Assembly (NCBI GenBank): GCA_016290595.1
Contig: JAEEUR010000006.1
Span: 1 to 47,999, forward strand
Reading direction: 5' to 3'
Length of the DNA: 47,999 bases
Source of the DNA: Lachnospiraceae bacterium
Lineage (GTDB): Bacteria > Bacillota > Clostridia > Lachnospirales > Lachnospiraceae
Below the pieces are notes generated by a model. That model did no database searches and was not told where the DNA came from. It was given only the letters and a program-made list of their open reading frames with translations. This document shows positions 32,646 through 40,787 of the stretch, piece after piece. The position numbers and the translations under genes are program-made. Each line of letters opens with the position of its first letter. Position 1 is the stretch's first letter.

Positions 32646-33842
32646 ATGGCAAAATACACTTTACTGAAAACCGAGGGGCGGGCCAAGCGCGGCCGCTTTG
32701 AGACCGTGCACGGCATCATCGAGACGCCGGTCTTTATGAACGTGGGCACGGCTGCCGCCATCAAAGGCGCGGTCTCCACGGAGGATCTGAAGACCATCGG
32801 CTGCCAGGTGGAGCTTTCGAACACCTATCATCTGCACGTGAGGCCCGGAGACGAGATCGTATATAAACTGGGCGGCCTGCATAAATTCATGAACTGGGAC
32901 CGGCCGATCCTGACGGATTCCGGCGGCTTTCAGGTCTTTTCGCTGGCGGACCTGCGCAAGATCAAAGAAGAGGGTGTCCATTTCCACTCGCACGTGGACG
33001 GCCGGAAGATATTCATGGGGCCGGAGGAGAGCATGCAGATCCAGTCTCACCTCGCCTCCACCATCGCGATGGCCTTCGACGAGTGTATCGAGAATCCTTC
33101 CCCGAAGGATTACGTGGAGCGCAGCGTGGACCGCACCGCCCGCTGGCTGGGCCGCTGCAAGGCCGAACTGGAACGTCTGAACAGCCTGCCGGAGACCATC
33201 AACAGGGAGCAGCTTCTGTTCGGCATCAACCAGGGCTCGACCTTTGAGGACGTCCGCATCCGCCACGCGCAGGAAATCTCCGAACTGGATCTGCCGGGTT
33301 ACGCGATCGGCGGGCTGGCCGTGGGCGAGAGCCACGAGGAAATGTACCATATCCTGGATATCGTCGTGCCGCATCTGCCGCTTGCCAAGCCCACTTACCT
33401 GATGGGCGTCGGCACGCCGGCGAATATCCTGGAAGGCGTGGAGCGCGGCGTCGACTTTTTCGACTGCGTCTATCCCAGCCGGAACGGCCGCCACGGCCAC
33501 GTGTACACCAATCACGGCAAGCTGAACCTCCTGAACAAGGCCTACGAGCTGGATGAGCGCCCTATCGAGGAGGGCTGCGGCTGTCCCGCCTGCCGGAAAT
33601 ACAGCCGCGCGTATATCCGGCACCTGCTCAAAGCGGGCGAAATGCTCGGAATGCGACTTTGTGTCTTGCATAATTTATATTTTTATAATACAATGATGAA
33701 CGAGATCCGCGAAAGCCTGGACGCCGGCTGCTTCGCCGCTTACAAAAAGCGTAAGCTGGAGGGAGTGACAGAGGGCCGGAAGGAGACCGTGCAGCGGGAA
33801 GCCGCTGCCGGCAGAGAACGGATCGAAGGAGAAACTGTATGA
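32646..33842 (+). CDS. tgt: tRNA-guanine transglycosylase (queuosine pathway)
   Basis: Exchanges guanine 34 of GUN-anticodon tRNAs for the queuosine precursor. It has 398 residues with the proton-donor Asp in LTDSGGFQVFSL, the nucleophile Asp in FFDCVYPSRNGRHG, the specificity loop GGLAVGESHEEM, and a zinc site from CGCPACRKYS with a His near the end (LCVLHNLYF). Full length plus a charged C-terminal tail. It ends four bases into yajC, a classic tgt-yajC pair. Confidence 0.96.
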   Translation: MAKYTLLKTEGRAKRGRFETVHGIIETPVFMNVGTAAAIKGAVSTEDLKTIGCQVELSNTYHLHVRPGDEIVYKLGGLHKFMNWDRPILTDSGGFQVFSLADLRKIKEEGVHFHSHVDGRKIFMGPEESMQIQSHLASTIAMAFDECIENPSPKDYVERSVDRTARWLGRCKAELERLNSLPETINREQLLFGINQGSTFEDVRIRHAQEISELDLPGYAIGGLAVGESHEEMYHILDIVVPHLPLAKPTYLMGVGTPANILEGVERGVDFFDCVYPSRNGRHGHVYTNHGKLNLLNKAYELDERPIEEGCGCPACRKYSRAYIRHLLKAGEMLGMRLCVLHNLYFYNTMMNEIRESLDAGCFAAYKKRKLEGVTEGRKETVQREAAAGRERIEGETV

Positions 33843-34168
33843 ACCTTTTACTGGCAGAAGCAGCAACGACCGGCACGTCCGGCGGCGGGATGAACACCTG
33901 GGTCATCATCGTTTACGTAGTCCTTATCGGCGCCATGATGTATTTCATGATCATCAAGCCGCAGAAGAAGCAGCGCAAGGAACAGGCGGAACTGATGAGC
34001 CGCATGGAAGTCGGCGACAGCGTCATGACCACGGCCGGCTTTTACGGCGTGATCATCGACATGACAGACGATACCGTCATCGTCGAGTTCGGCAACAACA
34101 AGAACTGCCGCATCCCGATGCAGAAGCAGGCAATCGTCCAGATCGAAAAGCCCGTCGACAACGGCTGA
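33839..34168 (+). CDS. yajC: Preprotein translocase subunit YajC
   Basis: Small single-pass membrane protein of 109 residues linked to the SecDF complex. The N-terminal helix is WVIIVYVVLIGAMMYFMIIKPQKKQRKEQ, with the PQKKQ motif at its end, then a beta-barrel-like region (VGDSVMTTAGFYGVIIDM). Start overlaps the tgt stop by four bases. secDF is not in this window. Confidence 0.95.
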   Translation: MNLLLAEAATTGTSGGGMNTWVIIVYVVLIGAMMYFMIIKPQKKQRKEQAELMSRMEVGDSVMTTAGFYGVIIDMTDDTVIVEFGNNKNCRIPMQKQAIVQIEKPVDNG

Positions 34169-34246
34169 ACCTTATAAACCCCATAGCTTTGCCGGACAAA
34201 GGCCTTGGAAAACGAGACCTTTGTTTGGGTTATCCGGAGAAATGAC

Positions 34247-36445
34247 GTGGATCTGAAAAGAGGAAAAACCGGGCGGAAATGGCACATAAGCTTCCTTGCG
34301 ATGCTTGTGCTTTTTCTGTGTGCCTTTTTCTTAAGGCAGCCGGTCTACGCGGAAGTCGGCACGGATGACGAAACGACGGCGGAAGGGCCGGCAGGCACGA
34401 TCGACGAAACGGCGCCGGAGGAAACGGAGCCGGAAGAGCCGCAGTACCACGAGGCTGTGACGATCCCGCTGTCATCGCCGTTTACCTACGGAAGCATCAC
34501 GGAGGATACCGAGCTCGTCTTCGTGACGGGGGAGGAAAAGCCCATCAATATCAGAGGCGGCGCCGGTACGGATTTTCCGGCCGTCGGCTATACCCAGAAA
34601 TGGCAGTCCTTCCGGCTGCTGGGCCTGGAAACGGATAACGGCGGCAAGACCTGGTACAAGGTTCTGATCGAGCTGGAGACGGAAAGCTATGAGGGCTATC
34701 TTTCTTCCTCGGTCAGCCGTTCCGTCACGCTCTCGGCTGCCGGCGACGCCTATGCCAACTATCTGATCCTGATGGGCTTTCCCGAATCCTATGCGACGCG
34801 CCTGAGCCGCGTCCATTCGCAGTATCCGAAGTGGTTCTTCGTACCGGATTTTACCGGGCTGGAGTGGTCCGACGCGTTCTATGCCGAGGCGAATCCGGAT
34901 CATTCGGTCGGGATCAGTCTTGTCTACAAGGCTTCCGCGCTGTCCTCCTATATGTCCATGAAACATAACAACTTCGACTGGGAGAACAATACGTGGAGGC
35001 TCTACGACAGCGGCGGCTGGACGCTTGCCTCGGATGAGCTCGTGGCGTTCTATCTGGATCCCCGCAATTTCCTGACGACTTCCGACAACAGCATCTTCCT
35101 TTTCCTTAACTTGCAGTACGACGGGACGCAGACCGAGGAAGGCGTGCGGAAGATCGTCCAGGGAACCTTCATGGAGGACGGAAAGCATAAGTACGGCGAG
35201 ACCTTTTCCTATCCGGCGGAGCTGCTCCGCATAGGCCGGGAGGAAGGCGTCAGCCCCTACTATCTGGCGGCGACCATCCGGCAGGAGATCGGCCCGGTCG
35301 GAAGCGGAAGCGTCAGCGGCTCCTTCCAGGGCAATCTCTATTATTTCAGCGGCATCTACAATTATTATAATATCGGCGCCTTCTCGCACGACGGCATGGT
35401 GCCAGTCGAATCGGCCCTGAAATGGGCTTCCACGAAGCCCAGCGGCTCGAATCCCTATAACCGGCCCTGGGACGAACGGATCAAGGCGCTGGCCGGCGGC
35501 GCAAAATATTTCGTCTACAACTACATCGGCCGCGGGCAGAATACGTTCTATTACAAAAAGTTCAACATGGTCGGTGAGTCGCCCTATACGCACCAGTATA
35601 TGACGAACGTGGCGGGCGCTTATTCGGAGGCCACGTATTTCGGCCGCGCCTACGACGCCGGCGCCCGGGATGCGATCCTGAGCTTTGATATCCCGATCTA
35701 CAACAATATGCCCGAGCAGGCCTGTCCCCGTCCGACGAAGGACGGCAATCCGAATACCCGCCTGAAAAGCCTGACCGCCGGCGATGCGGTCATTTCTCCG
35801 GCGCTGAACGTCAACGATACGGACTACAGTGCCGCCGTGTTTGCCTCGTCAGTCACGATTTCCGCGGAAACGATAGACGCGAACGCGCAGGTGGACGGAA
35901 CGGGCACGTTCGAACTGGCCGAAGGGGAAAATATCCTTACACTGACGGTAACGGCCCAGAACGGAGACGTGCGCGAGTACCATCTGAATATCTGGTATGA
36001 GGAGCTCGGAGACGTCACGCCGGAGACCGAATATACCGTGCAGGACGAGCGCATCAGCGGCATCGCGCCGGGCACGAATGCAGGGACGTTCAAGGAAGGC
36101 ATCCGCTTCGCGGAAGGCGTGAACTGGATCCTGGCGGAAGACGACGGACAGGAAAAAACGGATGATGCGCTGATGAAGACCGGCGACCGGATCCAGATCC
36201 TGAGCTCGAACGGCGTCGTCTGTTTCAGCTATACGGTCCTGATCTACGGCGACGTGAACGGGGACGGGATGATCAACATTTCCGACCTGATCAAGGTGCG
36301 GAACCATATCCTTGGGGATAACCCGCTGACAGACGTTTTCGCGCTGGCAGGAAACGTCAACCGGGACTCGTACATCAACATATCCGATCTGATCAAGATC
36401 CGGAACCATATCCTGGGAGAGACCCCGCTTTCCCAGGCGGACTGA
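34247..36445 (+). CDS. Secreted glucosaminidase (GH73-like) with SH3, cadherin-like and C-terminal dockerin domains
   Basis: Predicted cell-wall hydrolase of 732 residues that cuts the glycan strands of peptidoglycan. Parts in order: signal peptide (about 1-36), acidic spacer, SH3-like domain (about 85-165, PINIRGGAGTDFPAVGY), glucosaminidase core (about 200-500, LLRIGREEGVSPYYLAATIR with predicted catalytic Glu347 in RQEIG), cadherin-like beta sandwich (about 515-590), a 70-residue module (YTVQDERISGIAPGTNAG) and a type I dockerin (668-732). Its two F-hands are GDVNGDGMINISDLIKVRNH and GNVNRDSYINISDLIKIRNH. Start: GTG at 34247 behind GGAGA is preferred over an upstream TTG because the signal peptide then starts normally. 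The cohesin partner is probably encoded two genes on. Confidence 0.85.
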   Translation: MDLKRGKTGRKWHISFLAMLVLFLCAFFLRQPVYAEVGTDDETTAEGPAGTIDETAPEETEPEEPQYHEAVTIPLSSPFTYGSITEDTELVFVTGEEKPINIRGGAGTDFPAVGYTQKWQSFRLLGLETDNGGKTWYKVLIELETESYEGYLSSSVSRSVTLSAAGDAYANYLILMGFPESYATRLSRVHSQYPKWFFVPDFTGLEWSDAFYAEANPDHSVGISLVYKASALSSYMSMKHNNFDWENNTWRLYDSGGWTLASDELVAFYLDPRNFLTTSDNSIFLFLNLQYDGTQTEEGVRKIVQGTFMEDGKHKYGETFSYPAELLRIGREEGVSPYYLAATIRQEIGPVGSGSVSGSFQGNLYYFSGIYNYYNIGAFSHDGMVPVESALKWASTKPSGSNPYNRPWDERIKALAGGAKYFVYNYIGRGQNTFYYKKFNMVGESPYTHQYMTNVAGAYSEATYFGRAYDAGARDAILSFDIPIYNNMPEQACPRPTKDGNPNTRLKSLTAGDAVISPALNVNDTDYSAAVFASSVTISAETIDANAQVDGTGTFELAEGENILTLTVTAQNGDVREYHLNIWYEELGDVTPETEYTVQDERISGIAPGTNAGTFKEGIRFAEGVNWILAEDDGQEKTDDALMKTGDRIQILSSNGVVCFSYTVLIYGDVNGDGMINISDLIKVRNHILGDNPLTDVFALAGNVNRDSYINISDLIKIRNHILGETPLSQAD

Positions 36446-36466
36446 AGGAATATCGGTTGATTAACA

Positions 36467-37864
36467 ATGGGCGGAACGCATGTCAAAACCGCATATCGGC
36501 AATGGGTCAGGCAGGGACTTTCCCTTCTGCTCGCAGCCGTTCTTGTTCTGACGCTGCTTCCGCTTAACGTGAAGGCGGACAAACAGGCCAGCCGGACGCC
36601 GATCGGGCGGGCCGATCACGGCTTTACGGATCTGCCGGCTTCCCTGCAGTCGGGACAGCCGTGGATCAACGGCCAGGCGGGCATTCTGGTGGAGCTGAAT
36701 ACCGGAACGGTCCTGTTTTCGAAGAATATCCATCAGCAGATGTATCCGGCCAGCACGACCAAGGTCATGACGGCCCTGATGGCGCTGGAGAACCTGGACC
36801 TTAACGATACGCTGACCATTTCCTACAACGCCACGCACGACCTGATCGAGGGCGGATTTGACTGGCGTTTTCAGGCGGGGCAGGTCTTTACCATCGAAGA
36901 GGCGCTGTACGGCCTCTGTCTGAATTCGGTCAACACGCTGGGCTATGCGCTGGCCGAAAAGATGGCGGGGAACGTCCCGGAGTTTGCCGCCCTGATGAAT
37001 CAGCGGGCCGCGAAGGCCGGTGCGCTTCACACCGCCTTTACGAACCCGCACGGCCTGAACGATCCGAACCATCTGACGACCGTGTACGACATGGCGAAGA
37101 TCCTGTGGGATGCGATCGAGATCGATGATTACCGCCGGATCGCGGGAACGGAGTATTATTCCTGCGCGGAACCCAAGAACGGGCAGGTGATGAACTTCAA
37201 TCACACGCTTTCCTTCCTGCATCCCTCCAACAAATGGTACGATCCGCGCGTGGTGTGCGGAAAGACCGGCTGGACGGAGGACGCCAGCTTCTGCCGGGCC
37301 ATTTACGCCAGTGAAGGCGGGCGGGATCTGATCTGCGTCATTTTCTACTCGGAAGGCAACAACGGGGACAATATCGAGGCCGACGTGAAGCGTCTGCTGG
37401 ATTACGGCTTCGCTTTCCCGGAGGCGGACCTGGTCTCCCTGAAGACCTCCTATACCATCCGGGACGGATATATCACGGGTGTGGAGCCGGGCACGACGGC
37501 TGCGTCCTTCCGGGCGCGCGTGACGCTGCAGGCGGCCGGCAACTGGGTCCTGACGGACGCCGACGGCCAGGAGAAGGACGGCTCATCTCTGCTGCAGACG
37601 GGGGATACCGTCCGGGTTTACGCGGCGAACGGGATAAGACGCTACTGCGCCACGGTACTTGTTTACGGCGACGTTAACGGAGACGGCAGGATCAACATCT
37701 CCGATCTGATAAAAGTCCGGAATCACATCCTGGGCGAACAGAAGCTGACGGCGTCTTTCTTCCTGACGGGTGACGTAAACCGTGACTCGCTGATCAATAT
37801 TTCGGATCTGATCAAGATCCGGAACCATATTCTGGGAGAAAACGCGATTCCTCAAAACAACTGA
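36467..37864 (+). CDS. Secreted D-alanyl-D-alanine carboxypeptidase (S11) with C-terminal dockerin
   Basis: Peptidoglycan D,D-carboxypeptidase of 465 residues: signal peptide (about 1-38), catalytic motifs YPASTTK (Ser96, Lys99), LNSVNTLGYA and VCGKTGWTED. After the enzyme domain come the 70-residue module YTIRDGYITGVEPGTTAASF and a dockerin (401-465) with F-hands GDVNGDGRINISDLIKVRNH and GDVNRDSLINISDLIKIRNH. There is no transmembrane anchor, unlike the close paralogue at 14782-16311. ATG at 36467 is the first in-frame start after a stop. The GAAGGA site is rather far upstream, so coupling to the preceding gene, 21 bases away, is likely. Confidence 0.9.
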   Translation: MGGTHVKTAYRQWVRQGLSLLLAAVLVLTLLPLNVKADKQASRTPIGRADHGFTDLPASLQSGQPWINGQAGILVELNTGTVLFSKNIHQQMYPASTTKVMTALMALENLDLNDTLTISYNATHDLIEGGFDWRFQAGQVFTIEEALYGLCLNSVNTLGYALAEKMAGNVPEFAALMNQRAAKAGALHTAFTNPHGLNDPNHLTTVYDMAKILWDAIEIDDYRRIAGTEYYSCAEPKNGQVMNFNHTLSFLHPSNKWYDPRVVCGKTGWTEDASFCRAIYASEGGRDLICVIFYSEGNNGDNIEADVKRLLDYGFAFPEADLVSLKTSYTIRDGYITGVEPGTTAASFRARVTLQAAGNWVLTDADGQEKDGSSLLQTGDTVRVYAANGIRRYCATVLVYGDVNGDGRINISDLIKVRNHILGEQKLTASFFLTGDVNRDSLINISDLIKIRNHILGENAIPQNN

Positions 37865-37878
37865 AGGGGAGGTACGGT

Positions 37879-40005
37879 ATGAAAAAAGTGCTTGAACTGA
37901 AAATAGGTGTTGGAGTTATTCTTGCAATCTTATTGACGTTAGTCATTAATGCATTCGCAGATGGCAATTCAATTAATCTAAGGAATGCAAAAGGTACTGT
38001 AGGTGGCGATCCAATCACAATTGAAATGGTAGTTTCACCACAAGCCTCTGCCATTGAGACAACGATATCTTTTGATCCATCTTTTTTGGAATTTGTTAAA
38101 TCAGCAAGTTCTGGTACTCCTGATTCAGTCAGTTTCTATAGTATTGACAATACTAATGGTTCACTAAAAGTTGAAGCTGATTTTAAAGAAGGTGTAGGTG
38201 AGATTAAAATCTGGCTCGTTTTTAATGCATTAAAAGCGGGTGTCACTTATGTTGGAATAGCATCTGATAGTTCTGGAAATCCGATAGAGTGGGTTGCTGA
38301 TAGCAACGGTGACAGAATTAAAAACATGAATGTCTATAGTTCTGAAGTAACAATTGAAGGCAATTCTACTCCACCCACTGAAACGAATCCTCCCGAGACC
38401 AATCCTCCAGAAACCAACCCTCCTGAGACCGATCCGCCTCAGACGGACCCGCCCGCCCCGCCGGAAACCGATCCGCCTTACAATCCTTCTTCGGAAGCTC
38501 GTTTAAGTTCTTTGAGTTTTTCCAGCGGAACGCTTTCTCCTGCGTTTGATCCTGATACGTTCACATACCGTTTGGAGGTTGCATCAAATGTTAGCGCTCT
38601 TACGGCAAGTTATAAAACGATGGATAACAAAGCCTCCGCGTTTTATTGGCCGTATATTGATAGTGAACATGGTGGAATCGTTTACGGAGAAACAGAATAC
38701 TTTGTCCGTGTTACCGCAGAAGATGGGTCAACGACTAATGATTATAAAGTTGTCATTAATAGACCTGAGTCGTCAACTGAACCTACAAATCCGCCTGAAA
38801 CAGAGCCGCCGCATGCGCCGTCCTCCGAAGCACGTCTGAGCGCCCTGAATTTCTCTGGCGTCGGAGAACTTTCCCCCGCCTTTGATCCGGATACGACCAG
38901 CTACCGGCTGACGGTCGGCGAGGACGTGACCGGGCTGGACGTCCGCTACAGCACGAAGGATGAAAACGCCACGGCTTACTTCTGGCCCTGGATCGACGGC
39001 CAGATGCATGACGGGGAGCAGAAGGCGATCCCCTACGGCGAGACGGTGTTCACCATCCGCGTAACGGCGGAGGATGAAGTCACGACGAAGGATTACAAAA
39101 TCACCATCGTCCGCCCGGAGCCGGAAACGCAGCCGCCTGTAGAGACGACACCTGAGGAAACCACGCCCGAAGAGACTACCCCGGAAGAAACGACTTCGGA
39201 TGAGACTACGCCCGAGGAAACGACGCCTGAAGAGACTACCCCGGAAGAGACGACGGAAGCGCCGACCGAGCCAGCGCCGATCGTACTGGGCAGCTCGGCC
39301 GTCATGCTGAAGATCCTGGAGCTGCCGGCGGATCTTGAGATCCCGGCCGGCTATACCGTCGTCCAGGTCGTCGGACAGGGCGGCGTAACGTATCATGGAC
39401 TGGCGCCGGAAGGCGACCCGGATCCGGATCATCTGATCCTGTACGGCGTCCCGGTAACACAGCTGCCGGCTGATCAAACGCGCTATGAGGAAACGGGAGA
39501 GACCGGTCTGTACGTCTATGACCGCGCGCAGGCGACGCTCCAGCGCTACGGCGTGGTCGTACAGCCGACGCAGCCCGAGACCGAGCCGACGACGGAAGTG
39601 CCAGAAACGACCGTAACGGAGCCGGAAACGACCGTGCCGCCCGAAACGGCTGCGCCGACCACGCAGGCCCCGACCGCGACGGCGGCGCCTTCCTCCACAG
39701 CGGCGCAGACGCCGATCGGCGAAGGCGGCGGCGTGCCGTGGTGGGTCTGGCTGGGCCTTCTGATCCTGTTCGGCATCTGCCTGATCGCGATCATCGGTCT
39801 GATGATCTCCAAAGACAAGCTGGAAAAGAGGCTCACGCAGGCGGAACGCCTGAGCGCGGACGAGGAAGAAGCCTTCCTGACTATGAATACTGACACTCTT
39901 TACAACGCGGCGAAATCAGCCAATCCGCCGAAGCGCTACGGTATGGAGGATATCGAGAATCTGGACGAAGTGCTGGATCCGTCGGACGGCGCCGGGAAAC
40001 AGTAA
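37879..40005 (+). CDS. Membrane-anchored scaffoldin-like protein with N-terminal cohesin domain and two cadherin-like domains
   Basis: Surface protein of 708 residues. Parts: signal peptide (1-28), cohesin-like beta domain (about 30-157; ISFDPSFLEFVKSAS and VFNALKAGVTYVGIAS match the cohesin pattern), Pro/Thr/Glu linker of NPPET units, two related cadherin-like beta sandwiches (about 204-297 and 312-413), an acidic PEETT linker, a small unknown domain (about 470-560), a Thr/Pro stalk, one membrane helix (about 618-640) and a cytoplasmic tail of about 65 residues. It lies 14 bases after the dockerin carboxypeptidase. The first part (to about 38800) is clearly A+T-rich against its neighbours, so the gene is mosaic. 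Predicted role: tether for the two dockerin enzymes upstream. The cohesin call rests on pattern, not alignment. Confidence 0.78.
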   Translation: MKKVLELKIGVGVILAILLTLVINAFADGNSINLRNAKGTVGGDPITIEMVVSPQASAIETTISFDPSFLEFVKSASSGTPDSVSFYSIDNTNGSLKVEADFKEGVGEIKIWLVFNALKAGVTYVGIASDSSGNPIEWVADSNGDRIKNMNVYSSEVTIEGNSTPPTETNPPETNPPETNPPETDPPQTDPPAPPETDPPYNPSSEARLSSLSFSSGTLSPAFDPDTFTYRLEVASNVSALTASYKTMDNKASAFYWPYIDSEHGGIVYGETEYFVRVTAEDGSTTNDYKVVINRPESSTEPTNPPETEPPHAPSSEARLSALNFSGVGELSPAFDPDTTSYRLTVGEDVTGLDVRYSTKDENATAYFWPWIDGQMHDGEQKAIPYGETVFTIRVTAEDEVTTKDYKITIVRPEPETQPPVETTPEETTPEETTPEETTSDETTPEETTPEETTPEETTEAPTEPAPIVLGSSAVMLKILELPADLEIPAGYTVVQVVGQGGVTYHGLAPEGDPDPDHLILYGVPVTQLPADQTRYEETGETGLYVYDRAQATLQRYGVVVQPTQPETEPTTEVPETTVTEPETTVPPETAAPTTQAPTATAAPSSTAAQTPIGEGGGVPWWVWLGLLILFGICLIAIIGLMISKDKLEKRLTQAERLSADEEEAFLTMNTDTLYNAAKSANPPKRYGMEDIENLDEVLDPSDGAGKQ
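38386..38450 (+). repeat. Short tandem coding repeats in the cohesin-protein linker (NPPET units)
   Basis: Degenerate 12-base units coding (N/D)PPET/QT repeat four to five times between the cohesin-like and cadherin-like domains. They form a flexible, probably glycosylatable stalk, and copy number is likely to vary between strains. Confidence 0.8.
39145..39261 (+). repeat. Short tandem coding repeats in the second linker (PEETT units)
   Basis: About seven 15-base units coding TPEET (one TSDET) between the second cadherin-like domain and the membrane-proximal domain. Parts of the array are repeated word for word (CCTGAGGAAACC/ACGCCCGAAGAGACTACC-type blocks), a likely place for slippage. Confidence 0.85.
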
Positions 40006-40091
40006 ACCGATGCAGGAAAGAATTTGACCGGCATTGCGCCGGATATGAAAGGGCGGCACGCTGGTGCCGCCCTGCCGATGAAGGGAAGCGT

Positions 40092-40787
40092 ATGAAGTAC
40101 TATGCGGTGCGCCGGGGCAGGATCCCCGGAGTCTACGAAGAATGGAGCGAGTGCGAAGCCCAGGTGAAGGGCTTCCCGAACGCTTTGTATAAAAGCTTCA
40201 GGACCCGTCTGGAGGCGGAATTCTACCTGCTGGAAGAAGAGGCAGAAAAACAGGAAAGCCCGGTCGTTCCTGCGCCGCCTGCAGAAGAGGAGCCCGAACC
40301 CGATTCGCTCCTTCCGGAGGAAAAGGAAGGGCCTGCCTGGCCGGAGATCTACGTGGACGGCAGTTTCCGGGCGGATACCGGCGAGTATTCCTACGGTATG
40401 GTGATCCTGGAGGGCGGCGAGGAACTGTATTTCAGCGAGAAGTTTACGGATCCCGACATGGCTCTCATGCGGAACGTGGCGGGCGAGATCCGCGGCGCGC
40501 AGGCCGCCATGGAATATGCCCTGCGGCAGGGCTGGCATGGCATTTACCTGTATCACGACTATGCGGGGATCGCGAAATGGTGTACGGGAGAATGGAAAGC
40601 GACAAAGCCGGGAACGGAAGCGTACCGGGATTTTTACCGGCATGTCCGGGAGCGGCTGGACGTGATCTTTATAAAAGTGAAGGGGCATTCTCACGACCGA
40701 TGCAACGATCTGGCCGACGAACTGGCCAAGAAAGCGCTCGGGATCGGAGAAGAAGAGGAAGAAGCTACGACAGCTCCTTCTGAATAA
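40092..40787 (+). CDS. rnhA: Ribonuclease HI with N-terminal hybrid-binding domain
   Basis: Cuts RNA in RNA-DNA hybrids. Protein of 231 residues. Residues 1-50 form the small hybrid-binding (viroplasmin-like) domain (YYAVRRGRIPGVYEEWSEC; KGFPNALYKSF). An acidic/Pro linker follows, then the catalytic domain with all four carboxylates: EIYVDGSF, AGEIRGAQAAME, YLYHDYAGI and CNDLADELAKKA. ATG lies behind GAAGGGA. The last 23 bases overlap the 3' end of the convergent CarD gene. A GGGCGGCAC/GTGCCGCCC hairpin (40051-40072) just before the ribosome binding site lacks a T run and may be regulatory. Confidence 0.94.
   Translation: MKYYAVRRGRIPGVYEEWSECEAQVKGFPNALYKSFRTRLEAEFYLLEEEAEKQESPVVPAPPAEEEPEPDSLLPEEKEGPAWPEIYVDGSFRADTGEYSYGMVILEGGEELYFSEKFTDPDMALMRNVAGEIRGAQAAMEYALRQGWHGIYLYHDYAGIAKWCTGEWKATKPGTEAYRDFYRHVRERLDVIFIKVKGHSHDRCNDLADELAKKALGIGEEEEEATTAPSE

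Noticed and set aside
34472..35593. Open frame of 373 codons on the minus strand under the dockerin glucosaminidase
   Set aside because: No domain, no start signals. Mirror of a strong coding frame.
38386..39261. Short repeats in the cohesin gene considered as non-coding satellite or CRISPR
   Set aside because: They keep the reading frame and encode Pro/Thr/Glu linkers typical of surface stalks.
37879..40005. Whole cohesin gene as an insertion by a mobile element
   Set aside because: No transposase, inverted ends or attachment sites. The composition break is inside the gene, so partial recombination fits better.
40051..40072. Hairpin after the cohesin gene as an intrinsic terminator
   Set aside because: The stem is strong but no T run follows. 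It lies just before the RNase HI start, so termination is not supported.
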